The notes under the pieces: generated by a model
What the model was told of the DNA's origin: nothing
The model's input: the letters and a program-made list of their open reading frames with translations, nothing else
Database searches by the model: none
NCBI GenBank assembly: GCA_015655145.1
Contig: JAATFO010000077.1
Location: forward strand, 44,216 to 108,215
DNA: 64,000 nt
Direction: 5' to 3'
Source: Enterobacterales bacterium
GTDB taxonomy: Bacteria > Pseudomonadota > Gammaproteobacteria > Enterobacterales > Enterobacteriaceae
Shown here: positions 28,988 through 39,785 of the stretch, piece after piece
Position numbering within the stretch: position 1 is the stretch's first letter
How the letters are laid out: each line of letters begins with the position of its first letter
Translations under genes and position numbers: made by a program

Positions 28988-29033
28988 CAGACTTTGATCT
29001 AATAAGGTCAGTGCAAAAAACGGACTGACCGCC

Positions 29034-30471
29034 ATGCTCAGAGAACCCGCCCCACAGCAGTACCAGTTTGAAATGGTTACCCTCGAAGAACGGGTGCCTG
29101 AAGACCACCTGGTGCGAAAAATTGATGCCGCCATCGACTTTGAATTTATCCTCGACACCGTTGCCCACCTCTATTGCCCCAATAATGGTCGTCCCGCCAT
29201 CGACCCGGTGCGCCTGATTAAAATGATGCTGCTCGGCTACCTCTTCGGTATCCCTTCCGAGCGCCGTCTGGTGAAAGAAATCCAGGTCAATAACGCCTAC
29301 CGCTGGTTCCTGCGCATGGGCCTGACCGAGAAAGTGCCTGACGCCTCCACCCTCAGCCAGAACCGCCTCCGCCGCTTTAACGACAGCGAGGTCTTCCAGC
29401 AGATTTTTGACCATATCGTCGAGCAGGCACTGGCAAACGGAATGGCCAACGGCCGGGTACTGTATACCGACAAGTACCCACCTGAAAGCCGACACCAACC
29501 CACACAAGGCGGTGAACGAACGGCGCCCGGAAGGGGTGAGCGAGTATCTGGAACAGCTTAACGCCGCCGTGGAGGCCGACCGGAAGCAACCCGAAAAAAA
29601 GCCGCTGCCCGCCGTAAAAAGCAAGCCAGAAAGCGAAGCCGCCGTTAAGAACACCCAGGTCAGCACCACCGACCCGGAAAGCGGCTTCATGCACCGGGAC
29701 AACAAGCCACAGGGCTTCTTCTATCTGGACCACCGCACGGTGGACGGGAAACACGGCATCATCATGGAGACCCATGTCACGCCGGGCAACGTGCATGACA
29801 GCCAGCCGTATATCGGACGACTTGAGCGGCAGATACAGCGCTTCAGGCCGGCGCCGGTGGCAACGGGGGTGGACGCGGGCTACTTTACGGCGGCGGTGTG
29901 TCATCTGACGCAGGAAATGGGGGTAGCGCTGGTGCCGGGTTACCGGCGACCGAACAAGGGGAAGAATGCCTGTCAGAAAAAACATTTTACCTGTGACCCG
30001 GAGCGGGATGTGTATATCTGTCCGGCGGAAAGGTTACTGACGTACGGTACGACAGACCGTAACGGCTACCGTCACTACCGGTCGGATGCCGGCGAGTGCT
30101 CAGCCTGCCCCTTGCGAGATAACTGTACTAAAAATAGCAAGATGCAGAAGACCCTCACCCGCCATGTGTGGGAAGAGGCAAAGGAGAAGGCGAATGCGCT
30201 GCGGCTGACGAAATGGGGCAAAAAGATATATGCGCGGCGAAAGGAAACGGTGGAGCGTAGCGTCGCGGATGCGAAACAACATCATGGTCATCGCTATGCG
30301 CGGTTCCGCGGTCTGATGAAAGTGCAGATGCAATGCCTGCTGGCGGCCACGGCGCAAAATATGAAGAAGATGGCGCTGCAGGCGCTGTTTTGTCTGCTGT
30401 TACTGGCTGAATGCAGCCTGATAAGGCGCAATAAGAAGCGGATGATGACACTAAACGCGGTTATGGGCTGA
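29034..30471 (+). pseudogene. IS1182-family transposase, frameshifted
   Basis: About 478 residues if restored. The N-terminal DUF772-like domain (MVTLEERVPEDHLVRKIDAAIDFEFI .. GRPAIDPVRLIKMMLLGYLFGIPSERRL) reads to GRVLYTD, then the frame shifts by one base at 29472-29473. An extra A turns GAC-AGT-ACC into GAC-AAG-TAC; removing it restores VLYTDSTHLKADTN. The rest (from 29474) keeps the IS4-type DDE motifs: Asp in VATGVDAGYF and Glu in RKETVERSVADAKQHHGHRYARFRG. IS1182 transposases are normally one frame, so this copy is probably inactive, or the base is a sequencing error. Confidence 0.9.
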
Positions 30472-30515
30472 AGGCAAAAAATATCGCGCTCGCGACCTGC
30501 CGTCGCTGATAAAAC

Positions 30516-30544
30516 AAGAACCCCACGGAAAATGTGGGGTTCTT
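30516..30544. terminator. Hairpin at the right end of the IS
   Basis: Perfect 11-base stem AAGAACCCCAC / GTGGGGTTCTT around a seven-base loop, between the transposase stop and the IS end. Read on the minus strand it is followed by GTTTTATC, so it may stop transcripts coming from acrB as well as marking the end of the transposase message. Confidence 0.65.
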
Positions 30545-30555
30545 CAGCAATCTGA

Positions 30556-30576
30556 GAGGCCGTAAAACGGCCTCTT
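30556..30576. repeat. Right copy of the terminator palindrome flanking the IS
   Basis: Palindrome AGAGGCCGT-AAAACGG-CCTCT, 20 bases after the acrB stop. This would be the hairpin of the acrB terminator, but on the minus strand it is now followed by IS sequence and not by a T tract. Confidence 0.8.
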
Positions 30577-30596
30577 TTTAACGGGCAAACAACGGA

Positions 30597-33500
30597 TCAG
30601 TGTTGTGCCAATGTAGGCGCTTCCCGTTCTTCTTTATGTTTGCCAAAACGGCGCCGAACCACAACAAAGAATACCGGCACAAAGAAGATGGCAAGGATGG
30701 TTGCAGTGACCATTCCTCCCATTACCCCCGTTCCTACGGCGTTTTGGGCACCGGAGCCGGCACCACTACTGATAGCCAGCGGTAACACGCCGAGGATAAA
30801 GGCCAGTGAGGTCATCAGAATTGGACGTAACCGCATCCGCACTGCTTCCAGTGTGGCTTCTATCAGTCCTTTGCCTTCTTTCTCCATCAGGTCTTTGGCG
30901 AATTCAACAATTAAGATCGCATTCTTGGCCGATAAGCCAATGGTGGTTAACAAGCCAACTACAAAGTAGACGTCATTACTGAGTCCGCGCAGCGTCGTGA
31001 ATATCAGTGCGCCGATAACCCCCAACGGCACCACCAGCATAACGGCGAACGGAATTGACCAGCTTTCATACAATGCCGCCAGACAGAGGAAAACGACAAT
31101 CAGCGAGATGGCATAGAGCGCGGGAGCCTGGTTACCTGAGAGGCGTTCCTGGTAGGACATCCCGGTCCAGTCATAACCAATCCCCGTCGGTAGGGTAGAG
31201 GCCAGTTGCTCCATCAGGTTCATGGCATCACCGGAGCTTTTGCCGGGTGTAGGCTGACCGAGAATTTCCATTGAAGGTAAGCCGTTATAGCGTTCCAGAC
31301 GCGGTGAGCCATACTCCCATTTCGCCGAAGCAAAAGCAGAGAAGGGCACCATTTCGCCATTAGAGGCCCGTACATACCAGCGTTTGACATCATCTGGCAA
31401 CATCCGGGAATCTGCCTGACCCATAACATAGACTTTTTTCACCCGACCACGGTCGATAAAGTCATTGACATATGAGCCCCCCCACGCCGCACCCAGCGAG
31501 GTGTTAATATCCGAGATAGCAACACCGAGTGCTTCGGCTTTTTCCTGATCGATTGTCAGCTTGTATTGCGGCGTGTCTTCCAGGCCGTTAGGACGAACGC
31601 CGACCAGCGTATCCGGATGTTGCGCTATCATGCCAAATAACTGATTACGTGCTTCTGTCAGTTTAGCGTGACCGAGATTGCCTTGATCGATCAATTCAAA
31701 GTCAAAGCCCGTGGCATTACCCAGTTCAACAATCGCCGGAAGGTTAAAGGGGATAACCATGGCATCTTTAATGGTACCCAGTGCCTGCATCGCACGAGCG
31801 GCAATCGCCGGAACCTTATTTTCCGAACCACTACGTTCATCCCAGGGCTTCAGACTCATAAAGGCGATGCCGGTATTTTGTCCCCGACCAGAGAAACCAA
31901 AACCGTTAACGGTGAAGACGGAGTTAACGTTCGCTTTTTCTTCTGTCAGGAAGTAGTTGGCTACCTGATCGAGTACTTTCTGTGTGCGTTCCTGCGTGGC
32001 GCCGGCCGGCAGTTGAGCCTGTGCTAACAGTAATCCCTGGTCCTCTTCTGGTAGAAATGAGGTCGGTAAGCGCATAAACAGATAAGCCATTCCCACCACA
32101 ATCAGCAGGTAAATCACCAGATAACGCCCGGTACTGCGCACAATATGACCAATACTGTCAGTGTAGTGGTTAGTGCTTTTTTCAAACAGACGGTTAAACC
32201 AGCCAAAGAGACCCGTGGTTTTGCCGTGGTCGCCTTTAGCAATCGGTTTTAGCATGGTAGCGCAGAGCGCCGGGGTAAGGATTAACGCTACAATAACGGA
32301 TAGCACCATGGCCGAGACAATGGTAATGGAGAACTGACGGTAGATAACCCCGGTCGAGCCGCCAAAAAACGCCATCGGGATAAATACTGCCGATAGTACT
32401 AACGCAATCCCAACCAATGCCCCCTGAATCTGCTCCATTGATTTGCGGGTAGCTTCTTTCGGCGGTAATCCTTCCTCTGCCATCACGCGCTCGACGTTTT
32501 CCACCACCACGATAGCGTCATCCACCAATAGCCCGATGGCCAACACCATCCCGAACATGGTCAGGGTATTTATTGAATAACCAAAAGCGCTGATAATGGC
32601 AAACGTCCCTAACAAAACCACCGGTACCGCGATAGTGGGAATCAATGTCGCGCGGAAGTTTTGCAGGAAAAGATACATCACCAAAAACACCAGAATGATC
32701 GCTTCAATGAGGGTTTTTACCACCTCATTGATGGATATTTTAACGAATGGCGTGGTGTCATAAGGATAAACGGTCTTCAGCCCTGCCGGAAAGAATGGCG
32801 CCAGTTTGGTTAATTCCGCTTTTACCGCTGCAGCGGTGTCGAGCGCATTTGCGCCGGTTGCCAGTTTGATGCCTAAACCCGAAGAGGGTTTTCCGTTATA
32901 CCGTGCAATGACTTCGTAGTTTTCGCCACCCAGCTCAATTCTCGCCACATCACGCAGACGAACCTGAGAGCCATCGGCATTCACTTTTAACAAAATCTTG
33001 CCGAATTCATCGGTAGACGTCAGACGGGTTTGGGCAATAATTGACGCATTCAACTGTTGTCCCTTCACCGGCGGCGTTCCGCCTAACTGACCAGCAGCTA
33101 CCTGCGCATTCTGTGTGTTGATCGCGCTGATGACATCAACCGGCGTCAGTTGATAATTATTCAGCTTATGGGGATCAAGCCAGACACGCATAGCATATTG
33201 CGCACCAAACAATTGGGTATCACCAACGCCGGGCACCCGACTAATAGGATCTTTAATATTAGAACCCACATAGTCGGCGATATCGTTCTGCGTCATGTTG
33301 CCGTCATCACTGATAAAGCCTGCCACCATCAGGAAGCTACTGGACGACTTCTGTACTTTTATCCCTTGTTGTTGCACCTCTTGTGGTAACAGTGGCATAG
33401 CCAACTGCAATTTATTTTGTACCTGGACCTGGGCGATATCAGCATTGGTTTCTGACTGGAAAGTCAGCGTTAGCGTTAATGCACCTGATGAGTCACTACT

Positions 33501-33740
33501 TGAACTCATGTACATCAAGCCGTCAATGCCGTTCATATTTTGTTCGATAACCTGCGTCACCGAGTCCTGTAAGGTTTTCGCATCCGCCCCCGGGTAGGAT
33601 GCCTGAACCTCAATCGCCGGTGGAGCAATATTGGGATATTGCTCAATAGGAAGTTTGAGAATCGATAGCACGCCTGCCAGCATGATGATGATAGCGATAA
33701 CCCACGCAAAAATGGGTCGGTCGATAAAAAACTTAGCCAT
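30597..33740 (-). CDS. acrB: RND multidrug efflux pump, inner-membrane subunit AcrB
   Basis: 1047 residues (E. coli 1049). Proton-driven trimeric exporter of dyes, detergents, bile salts and antibiotics, acting with AcrA and an outer-membrane TolC-type channel. Twelve membrane segments in two repeats. The paired proton-relay aspartates lie in [18 protein letters not shown] (segment 4), with Lys in [14 protein letters not shown] (segment 10). Begins [23 protein letters not shown], as in E. coli. Starts 17 bases after acrA. Its own terminator hairpin has been split by the IS. Confidence 0.98.
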   Translation of the reverse strand: MAKFFIDRPIFAWVIAIIIMLAGVLSILKLPIEQYPNIAPPAIEVQASYPGADAKTLQDSVTQVIEQNMNGIDGLMYMSSSSDSSGALTLTLTFQSETNADIAQVQVQNKLQLAMPLLPQEVQQQGIKVQKSSSSFLMVAGFISDDGNMTQNDIADYVGSNIKDPISRVPGVGDTQLFGAQYAMRVWLDPHKLNNYQLTPVDVISAINTQNAQVAAGQLGGTPPVKGQQLNASIIAQTRLTSTDEFGKILLKVNADGSQVRLRDVARIELGGENYEVIARYNGKPSSGLGIKLATGANALDTAAAVKAELTKLAPFFPAGLKTVYPYDTTPFVKISINEVVKTLIEAIILVFLVMYLFLQNFRATLIPTIAVPVVLLGTFAIISAFGYSINTLTMFGMVLAIGLLVDDAIVVVENVERVMAEEGLPPKEATRKSMEQIQGALVGIALVLSAVFIPMAFFGGSTGVIYRQFSITIVSAMVLSVIVALILTPALCATMLKPIAKGDHGKTTGLFGWFNRLFEKSTNHYTDSIGHIVRSTGRYLVIYLLIVVGMAYLFMRLPTSFLPEEDQGLLLAQAQLPAGATQERTQKVLDQVANYFLTEEKANVNSVFTVNGFGFSGRGQNTGIAFMSLKPWDERSGSENKVPAIAARAMQALGTIKDAMVIPFNLPAIVELGNATGFDFELIDQGNLGHAKLTEARNQLFGMIAQHPDTLVGVRPNGLEDTPQYKLTIDQEKAEALGVAISDINTSLGAAWGGSYVNDFIDRGRVKKVYVMGQADSRMLPDDVKRWYVRASNGEMVPFSAFASAKWEYGSPRLERYNGLPSMEILGQPTPGKSSGDAMNLMEQLASTLPTGIGYDWTGMSYQERLSGNQAPALYAISLIVVFLCLAALYESWSIPFAVMLVVPLGVIGALIFTTLRGLSNDVYFVVGLLTTIGLSAKNAILIVEFAKDLMEKEGKGLIEATLEAVRMRLRPILMTSLAFILGVLPLAISSGAGSGAQNAVGTGVMGGMVTATILAIFFVPVFFVVVRRRFGKHKEEREAPTLAQH

Positions 33741-33757
33741 GTATCAGTGGCTCCTGT

Positions 33758-34945
33758 TTAAGACTGAGTGTTTTCAGCGGATGCCTGAGCGGGTTTGGCA
33801 TTATCTGAAACTTCCTGTGGTGTCACTTGTGCACCGGATTTCACCCGCTGGATGCCGGTGATTATCACGCGATCGCCTGCTTTCAGGCCATCAGCCACCA
33901 GCCATTTATCACCAATAGCTTGCTCGGTGATGATATTACGGGTTTCCACCTTATTGTTTTGATCGACCACCAGCGCAGTCGCCTGACCAGTCGGAGTCCG
34001 TGTGACACCTTGTTGTGGCACCAGTAACGCATTCGGATTGATCCCTTCATCCAGACGTGCCCGCACGAACATGCCGGGTAACAGACGGTTATCCGGGTTA
34101 GGGAAGATGGCGCGCAGCGTAATAGAGCCGGTAGTTTCATCAACAGTAACATCGGAAAATTCTAACGTACCGGGTTGTTGGTACTCGCTGCCGTTGGCCA
34201 TTAACAGGGTAACACTGGCTTTACCGTCACTTTGTTTCAACGTGCCCGATTCGAGTTCCTGGCGCAGACGCAAAAAGTCATCACTGGATTGGGTGACATC
34301 AACATAGATGGTATCGAGCTGTTGCACCGTGGCCAGCGCGGTAGTCTGAGCGCTTTGCACTAACGCGCCTTCCGTCACCGACGATTTACCAATACGGCCA
34401 CTGATCGGCGAGGTCACTTTGGTATAGGCCAGATTGATACGGGCATTTTCCACATTGGCCTTAGCTGCTTCAACGGCCGCGGCTGTCTGGCTTTGGGTGG
34501 CAATCGCCTGATCATAGTCCTGTTGACTGATGTACCTGGTACCCAACAACGGTTTGTAGCGTTTTACCGTCAGGGCCGCAATGTGTGCATTTGCCTGGGC
34601 CTGTAATAAATCGCCTTTCGCACTGTCATAGGTGGCTTGATAAGTGGCGGGATCGATTTGATAAAGTGATTCCCCTGCTTTGATATCACTGCCTTCCACG
34701 AAATTCCGTTTCAAAATAATACCCGAAACTTGTGGCCGGACTTCCGCAATGCGAAAAGCCGAGGTACGGCCTGGCAAATCGGTTGTCATTTTTAATGGCG
34801 CATTTTTCAGCGTGACCACACCGACCTCAGGTGCTTGTTGTTGGCCAGCTTGTTGGGATTTGTTTTCATCACATCCTGCGAGTACCACACTACCTGAAAG
34901 CATCAGGATGGCCGCCAGAGGCGTTAACCCTCTGTTTTTATTCAT
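33758..34945 (-). CDS. acrA: RND efflux periplasmic adaptor AcrA
   Basis: 395 residues (E. coli 397). Lipoprotein signal MNKNRGLTPLAAILMLSGSVVLAGC with lipobox Cys25. Membrane-fusion protein with lipoyl halves (PQVSGIILKRNFVEGSDIKAGESLYQIDP and LAYTKVTSPISGRIGKSSVTEGALV), an alpha-helical hairpin between them, and a beta-barrel plus membrane-proximal domain after. Links AcrB to TolC. Operon acrAB, divergent from acrR across a gap with the AcrR operator. Confidence 0.98.
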   Translation of the reverse strand: MNKNRGLTPLAAILMLSGSVVLAGCDENKSQQAGQQQAPEVGVVTLKNAPLKMTTDLPGRTSAFRIAEVRPQVSGIILKRNFVEGSDIKAGESLYQIDPATYQATYDSAKGDLLQAQANAHIAALTVKRYKPLLGTRYISQQDYDQAIATQSQTAAAVEAAKANVENARINLAYTKVTSPISGRIGKSSVTEGALVQSAQTTALATVQQLDTIYVDVTQSSDDFLRLRQELESGTLKQSDGKASVTLLMANGSEYQQPGTLEFSDVTVDETTGSITLRAIFPNPDNRLLPGMFVRARLDEGINPNALLVPQQGVTRTPTGQATALVVDQNNKVETRNIITEQAIGDKWLVADGLKAGDRVIITGIQRVKSGAQVTPQEVSDNAKPAQASAENTQS

Positions 34946-35034
34946 AAATAAGCCTCAAGTATTTGATTCCGATTGGTCAATGGAGAACAAACCGTTATGC
35001 CCATTGCTGCGTTTAAATTTTGCTTGTGATAGGG

Positions 35035-35058
35035 TACATACATTCTCTAGTGTATGTA
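35035..35058. promoter_or_regulatory. AcrR operator between acrA and acrR
   Basis: 24-base inverted repeat: TACATACA, eight bases, TGTATGTA. The E. coli AcrR operator has the same arms and length. It lies 28 bases before the acrR start, in the divergent promoter region. Confidence 0.9.
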
Positions 35059-35085
35059 AGTATGGCGCTTTGTAAAAGTACATTT

Positions 35086-35730
35086 ATGGCACGAAAAACC
35101 AAACAGCAAGCCCTTGAAACACGACATCAAATTATTGATGCTGCCATTGCGCGTTTTTCCGCATATGGTGTCTCGATGACCTCTCTGGCCGATATTGCGG
35201 CAACAGCAGGTGTAACTCGTGGCGCCATTTATTGGCATTTTAAAAATAAAACCGACTTGTTGAATGAAATTTGGCTGCAATCTGAGTCTGGTCTGCAAGA
35301 CTTAGAACATGAGTATCAGACTAAATACCCATCTGATCCACTCTCAGTCATGCGTGCCATGCTGATCTATGTGTTTAAATCAACAGTATGTGACCATCGA
35401 AGACGATCACTAATGGAAATTATTTTCCATAAATGTGAGTTTGTCGGCGAGATGACCATGTTGCAAATGATGCAGCAAAATTTGTATCTGGAATGCTACG
35501 AAAAGATAGAAGATGTGCTACAGGGGTGCATCGCCGCTGGTCAATTACCGGTTGAATTAAATACCCAACGGGCCGCGATCATTATGCGCGGTTATGTGAG
35601 CGGAATCATGGAAAACTGGCTGTTCATGCCTGAGCGCTTTGATCTTGCTGCCGATGCCGTGAACCTGGTGGACACCTTGATTGATATGTTGAAATACAGC
35701 TCGACCTTGCGCAAAATGACAGACAACTAG
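35086..35730 (+). CDS. acrR: TetR-family repressor AcrR
   Basis: 214 residues from ATG 35086 ([20 protein letters not shown]); E. coli 215. The upstream in-frame start at 35020 would cross the operator and is rejected. The N-terminal TetR HTH reads [40 protein letters not shown] (about 21-60). The C-terminal ligand domain binds diverse drugs and releases repression of acrAB and of its own gene. In E. coli mscK follows; here the convergent rsmS gene ends 8 bases after acrR. Confidence 0.97.
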   Translation: MARKTKQQALETRHQIIDAAIARFSAYGVSMTSLADIAATAGVTRGAIYWHFKNKTDLLNEIWLQSESGLQDLEHEYQTKYPSDPLSVMRAMLIYVFKSTVCDHRRRSLMEIIFHKCEFVGEMTMLQMMQQNLYLECYEKIEDVLQGCIAAGQLPVELNTQRAAIIMRGYVSGIMENWLFMPERFDLAADAVNLVDTLIDMLKYSSTLRKMTDN

Positions 35731-35738
35731 ACCCTGAA

Positions 35739-35885
35739 TCACGTTTTTTCCCGTTTCTGTTCAAAATCGCGTCTTACAATTTCCAGCGCCGCCAGTACAG
35801 TTTGTGGCGCGATCTGACTTTCTTCCAGCAGCATAATTAAATCTACGGCCAGTTTAACTTCATCGGGGGCCTGTTCTAAGGACAT
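35739..35885 (-). CDS. rsmS: Small protein RsmS (YbaM)
   Basis: 48 residues from ATG 35885 ([48 protein letters not shown]); AAGG upstream. E. coli YbaM is 53 residues and nearly identical in its core. In Pectobacterium the homologue RsmS modulates secondary metabolism and virulence; in E. coli it has been linked to PriC-dependent replication restart (the next gene on this strand is priC). The longer frame to 35990 has no support. Confidence 0.88.
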   Translation of the reverse strand: MSLEQAPDEVKLAVDLIMLLEESQIAPQTVLAALEIVRRDFEQKREKT

Positions 35886-36041
35886 GACGTTTACCTTTTT
35901 GCCGAGCATTTTCATGCCATTAATAACATAATTTATTGCCCTGTAAGGGAGGGCGGTTTTAGATGAGGCGTTCCTGATATGGTGGTACAACGGTCAATGT
36001 CGTGATGATCGCTGATGAGTGAGCCAGCCATAACGGCCATC

Positions 36042-36569
36042 TTAACCCTGTAATGCCAGATCGTGTTCGATCGCCGCCAGCGCGGTGCGACAGCGTGCCA
36101 TCCGGCCTTCCAGCGTACGCAGTTCCTCTTTCAATTGCTGTTGTTGTGCCAGTGTTTCCACACATCCTAACTGCTTTTCTCGTTGGTCCAGCATGAGTTG
36201 TAACCGTTGTTCATAACGGTGATGTTCTGTCAGTTTTTTGTGTAGCCGCTCGCCAGCATGGTTGCGTGGTTGCCGGGGGAAACGTAAATGCTGGGTGGCT
36301 ATTTCGCGTTGTAACGCGGCAACTTGCGCAATGACGCGTTCTGCCAGCCAGTTCACTCGTGCAATGTTGGCATCATTGATATGTTGTTGTAGTTGGGTAT
36401 AAGTCCGCTGTGTTTCTTGCAAATAATCTTTTAGCCCGTTTTTCCGGCAGCCAAAGAGCTGCTGGTCAAAGCGCGGCATGGCGCTGGGCTGTTCAGCTTG
36501 CCGGTTGACATCATGTGTTAGCTGATTGAGGCAAGCACCGAGCTGGTGTAATCGTTGCTCGTTTTTCAT
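36042..36569 (-). CDS. priC: Primosomal replication protein PriC
   Basis: 175 residues from ATG 36569 (MKNEQRLHQLGACLNQL); the E. coli protein is also 175. Mostly helical, basic and Gln-rich, with conserved FDQQLFGCRKNGLKDYLQE and the C-terminal LRTLEGRMARCRTALAAIEHDL. PriC helps reload DnaB at stalled forks that lack a PriA-type substrate. Sequence similarity to E. coli is moderate, so identity also rests on position between rsmS and ybaN. Confidence 0.88.
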   Translation of the reverse strand: MKNEQRLHQLGACLNQLTHDVNRQAEQPSAMPRFDQQLFGCRKNGLKDYLQETQRTYTQLQQHINDANIARVNWLAERVIAQVAALQREIATQHLRFPRQPRNHAGERLHKKLTEHHRYEQRLQLMLDQREKQLGCVETLAQQQQLKEELRTLEGRMARCRTALAAIEHDLALQG

Positions 36570-36636
36570 TTTCACTCTCCATTGCCGTATCAGCGCCATG
36601 CTACAGTAGCAGTAATTTGAGCGGGTGGGTGATACC

Positions 36637-37014
36637 ATGAATCGCATTATATTATTTATTCTTGGTTGGCTGGCCGTGCTGCTAGGCACGTTGGGCATTG
36701 TGTTGCCCTTGCTGCCGACCACGCCGTTTATTTTACTGGCTGCCTGGTGTTTTGCCCGTTCGTCGCCGCGTTTCCATCACTGGTTGCTCTGGCGCTCATG
36801 GTTTGGTCATTATCTGCGATACTGGCAGTTGCATCATGCTTTACCGCCGGGAGCCCGGGGCAAGGCAATATTTCTCATGGTTATCACTTTCTCCGTCTCG
36901 TTGTGGCTGGTGAAGTTATTCTGGCTACGTCTTTTGCTGATCGCAATGCTGGCAGTATTGGTGATTTTTATGTTGCGTTTACCGGTGATTGACGAAAAAC
37001 AAGAAAAAACCTGA
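36637..37014 (+). CDS. ybaN: DUF454 inner-membrane protein YbaN
   Basis: 125 residues from ATG 36637 (MNRIILFILGWLAVLLGTLGIVLPLLPTTPFILLAAWCFARSSPRF), the DUF454 signature. Three to four membrane segments: two near the N-terminus, and a pair at about 75-115. Function unknown. Divergent from priC and upstream of apt, as in E. coli. Confidence 0.9.
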   Translation: MNRIILFILGWLAVLLGTLGIVLPLLPTTPFILLAAWCFARSSPRFHHWLLWRSWFGHYLRYWQLHHALPPGARGKAIFLMVITFSVSLWLVKLFWLRLLLIAMLAVLVIFMLRLPVIDEKQEKT

Positions 37015-37168
37015 TCCCGCTTATCGAGGTTGCAATTATTTTGTGCTTTGCTTAGATTTGGTCGTTTTCATGCGTGGCTTTTCTGTCTGAATACTGTGCT
37101 ATCTTCGGTGTTTCCTGGTATGCAGTAAAGCCGCGCGAGTCAGTTTTGTATTCATCAGGCGTAACATT

Positions 37169-37720
37169 ATGACCGCGTCCGTGCAGCAGCTTGAATTGAT
37201 TAAAAACAGCATAAAAAGCATTCCAGATTATCCTAAGCCGGGTATCCTTTTCCGTGATATCACCAGCTTGCTGGAAGATCCCACTGCATATGCCACATCC
37301 ATTGCGTTATTCGTTGAACGTTTCCGCAACCGCGGTATCACCAAAGTGGTGGGTACGGAAGCGCGGGGCTTTTTGTTTGGCGCCCCGGTCGCATTGGGTC
37401 TGGGGGTTGGCTTCGTGCCGGTCCGTAAGCCTGGTAAGCTACCGGGTAAAACATTCAGTGAAAGCTATCAACTTGAATACGGCAGTGATCGACTTGAAAT
37501 CCATTGTGATGCGATTCATCCAGGGGACGTGGTACTGGTGGTGGACGATTTGCTGGCGACGGGCGGCACAATTGAAGCCACGGTAAAATTGATTCGCCGT
37601 GCGGGCGGTGAGGTAAAAGATGCGGCATTTGTCATCAATCTTTACGACCTCGATGGTGAAACCCGCCTGAAAGCGATGGGTATAAACAGCTACAGCCTTG
37701 TTAGCTTTCCGGGCCATTGA
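37169..37720 (+). CDS. apt: Adenine phosphoribosyltransferase
   Basis: Purine salvage enzyme making AMP from adenine and PRPP; 183 residues (E. coli 183). Shows the type I phosphoribosyltransferase PRPP motif [19 protein letters not shown] (about 123-141), the flexible loop region [21 protein letters not shown], and [19 protein letters not shown]. Upstream of dnaX as in E. coli. Confidence 0.97.
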   Translation: MTASVQQLELIKNSIKSIPDYPKPGILFRDITSLLEDPTAYATSIALFVERFRNRGITKVVGTEARGFLFGAPVALGLGVGFVPVRKPGKLPGKTFSESYQLEYGSDRLEIHCDAIHPGDVVLVVDDLLATGGTIEATVKLIRRAGGEVKDAAFVINLYDLDGETRLKAMGINSYSLVSFPGH

Positions 37721-37800
37721 TTGATCCGGCCTTCAGTCTCGCGGTATCGACAGGGCTGTGTTAGCATGATCCATCGGTTGCTAACATATTTCATAAACGA

Positions 37801-39732
37801 ATGAGCTATCAGGTACTTGCCCGTAAATGGCGTCCCCAGACGTTTTCTGACGTTGTCGGTCAGGAACATGTTCTGACCGCACTGGCAAATGGTCTGTCGC
37901 TGGGGCGTCTTCATCATGCATGGCTTTTTTCTGGCACCCGCGGTGTCGGAAAAACCACCATTGCGCGCCTGTTAGCCAAAGGTTTGAATTGCGAAACCGG
38001 CATTACGGCGACGCCATGCGGGAAATGTGATAACTGCCGTGAAATTGAACAAGGCCGTTTTGTCGATCTGATTGAGATCGATGCTGCGTCACGCACTAAA
38101 GTAGAAGACACCCGCGATCTGCTGGATAACGTGCAATATGCGCCCGCACGGGGACGGTTCAAGGTTTATCTGATCGACGAAGTGCATATGTTGTCGCGGC
38201 ACAGTTTCAATGCGTTGCTCAAAACGCTGGAAGAACCGCCCGAACACGTCAAGTTTTTGCTGGCGACAACCGATCCGCAAAAACTACCGGTAACGATCCT
38301 TTCCCGCTGTCTGCAGTTTCATCTGAAAGCGTTGGATGTAGAGCAAATTCGTGGGCAGTTGGAATACATCCTTGGTAAAGAGCACATTACCGCTGAACCG
38401 CGGGCGCTGCAATTGCTGGCGCGTTCTGCCGATGGCAGTATGCGTGATGCGCTAAGTCTGACTGATCAAGCTATCGCGATGGGTGCAGGGCAAGTTACCA
38501 CCGCAACAGTGAGCGCGATGCTGGGCACGCTGGATGATGAACAACCGCTGGCCTTAATTGAAGCACTGGTTGACGCCGATGGACAACAGGTTATGGCGTT
38601 GCTCAATCAGGCCGCATCCCGTGGTGTGTCGTGGGAAGCGTTGCTGGTGGAGATGCTGCGTTTATTGCACCGGGTTGCGCTGATACAACTATTACCGTCC
38701 GCGCTGGGCGAAGAGTTCCTGTTGCTTGAACAACGTTTACGAGAACTGGCGCGCAGAGTGCCACCTGATGATGTGCAGCTTTATTACCAGATAATATTGA
38801 CCGGACGTAAAGAACTGCCGCTGGCGCCTGATCATCGTATGGGCGTGGAAATGACATTGCTGCGGGCGCTGGCTTTTTATCCGAAAGAAGTCATTACGCC
38901 AGTCGTTGGCGGAAGACCTGCCATATCACCCGCTGCCACGCTGACCAATGTTGCCCCGGAAATGCCGGGCGTGCCAGCAGAGACAGCGCCGGTAGCGCAT
39001 GACTTCTCAGCACAACCGTTACCCGATGCCACCAGTCAATTGTTACAGGCGCGGACACAGTTGCGACAGCAGCAGGGGGAACATAAAGGAAAAAAAGCTG
39101 AACCGGCGGTGCGGCGCGCACAGCCGGTGACTTCAGCACTGGATCGCCTGGCGTCTGTGGTTGAACGTGGGCAGAAAGTGTCACGTAGCGAGAGCGCGAC
39201 GGCGGTAGCGGTAAAAAAAGAGGCATATCGCTGGAAAGCGCAATCCGGCACGGAAGAGCAGCCGGTGACGGTTACCACACCTAAAGCGCTACGCTCAGCA
39301 CTGGAGCATGAAAAAACGCCAGAACTGGCGGCCAGATTAACCGCAGAGTCGCAGCAACGTGATGACTGGGCTGCACAGATAGCCAGCCTGACGCTGGCAA
39401 AACGGGTACAGCAAATTGCGCTGAATGCCTGGAAAGAGCAAACAGAACAAGGCGTATGCCTGCATTTGCGTTCTTCTCAGCGTCATCTCAATTCCGGCGC
39501 GGCACAAAGTGTACTGGCGGAGGCGTTGAGCGCCGCCGCCGGACGAACAGTTGAACTCACCATCATTGAAGATGATAATCCAGCGGTGTTAACGCCGCTG
39601 GAGTGGCGACAAAAAATTTACGAAGAGAAACTGGCGCAGGCGCGTCAGTCAATAATTGCGGATGTTCATATTCAGACACTGTGTCGCTATTTTGACGCGG
39701 ATCTGGATGAAGAGAGCATTCGCCCTGTTTGA
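37801..39732 (+). CDS. dnaX: DNA polymerase III subunits tau and gamma
   Basis: Full-length tau has 643 residues (E. coli 643). The AAA+ clamp-loader core has Walker A GTRGVGKT at 45-52, the zinc site Cys64, Cys73, Cys76, Cys79, and DEVHMLS. After residue 430 the lower-complexity tau linker follows, then the domains that bind DnaB and polymerase alpha. A programmed -1 frameshift at 39090-39096 would give gamma of 433 residues (E. coli 431), ending at TGA 39099-39101. Start codon is ATG 37801 with a weak ribosome site. In operon with ybaB and recR. Confidence 0.98.
   Translation: MSYQVLARKWRPQTFSDVVGQEHVLTALANGLSLGRLHHAWLFSGTRGVGKTTIARLLAKGLNCETGITATPCGKCDNCREIEQGRFVDLIEIDAASRTKVEDTRDLLDNVQYAPARGRFKVYLIDEVHMLSRHSFNALLKTLEEPPEHVKFLLATTDPQKLPVTILSRCLQFHLKALDVEQIRGQLEYILGKEHITAEPRALQLLARSADGSMRDALSLTDQAIAMGAGQVTTATVSAMLGTLDDEQPLALIEALVDADGQQVMALLNQAASRGVSWEALLVEMLRLLHRVALIQLLPSALGEEFLLLEQRLRELARRVPPDDVQLYYQIILTGRKELPLAPDHRMGVEMTLLRALAFYPKEVITPVVGGRPAISPAATLTNVAPEMPGVPAETAPVAHDFSAQPLPDATSQLLQARTQLRQQQGEHKGKKAEPAVRRAQPVTSALDRLASVVERGQKVSRSESATAVAVKKEAYRWKAQSGTEEQPVTVTTPKALRSALEHEKTPELAARLTAESQQRDDWAAQIASLTLAKRVQQIALNAWKEQTEQGVCLHLRSSQRHLNSGAAQSVLAEALSAAAGRTVELTIIEDDNPAVLTPLEWRQKIYEEKLAQARQSIIADVHIQTLCRYFDADLDEESIRPV
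39073..39128 (+). promoter_or_regulatory. Programmed -1 frameshift signal in dnaX
   Basis: All three known elements are in place. A Shine-Dalgarno-like AGGGGGA (39073-39079) lies about 10 bases before the slippery A-AAA-AAA heptamer (39090-39096, frame GGA-AAA-AAA). A GC-rich stem loop follows at 39102-39128: ACCGGC / GCCGGT, one mismatch, then GTGCG / CGCAC around a three-base loop. After slipping, the next codons are AGC and TGA, so gamma ends one residue later. In E. coli the heptamer is A-AAA-AAG. Confidence 0.92.
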
Positions 39733-39785
39733 ATCGCCGTCTAACTGTCTTGACGATGAGACGGCCTGAGCTGAGAGAGAAAACT

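Larger units (their letters stand above)
28988..30555 (+). mobile_element. IS1182-type insertion sequence (about 1.57 kb)
   Basis: The boundaries are set by the two terminator-like direct repeats outside it and by short imperfect inverted ends: CAGACTTTGA on the left and, in complement, CAGATTGCTGA on the right. It carries one transposase frame (29034-30471), broken by a single-base insertion, and an internal hairpin near the right end. IS1182-family elements are known to enter palindromic targets and leave long duplications, which matches the 21-22 base repeats here. It is GC-richer than the AT-rich flank on its left. Confidence 0.85.
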
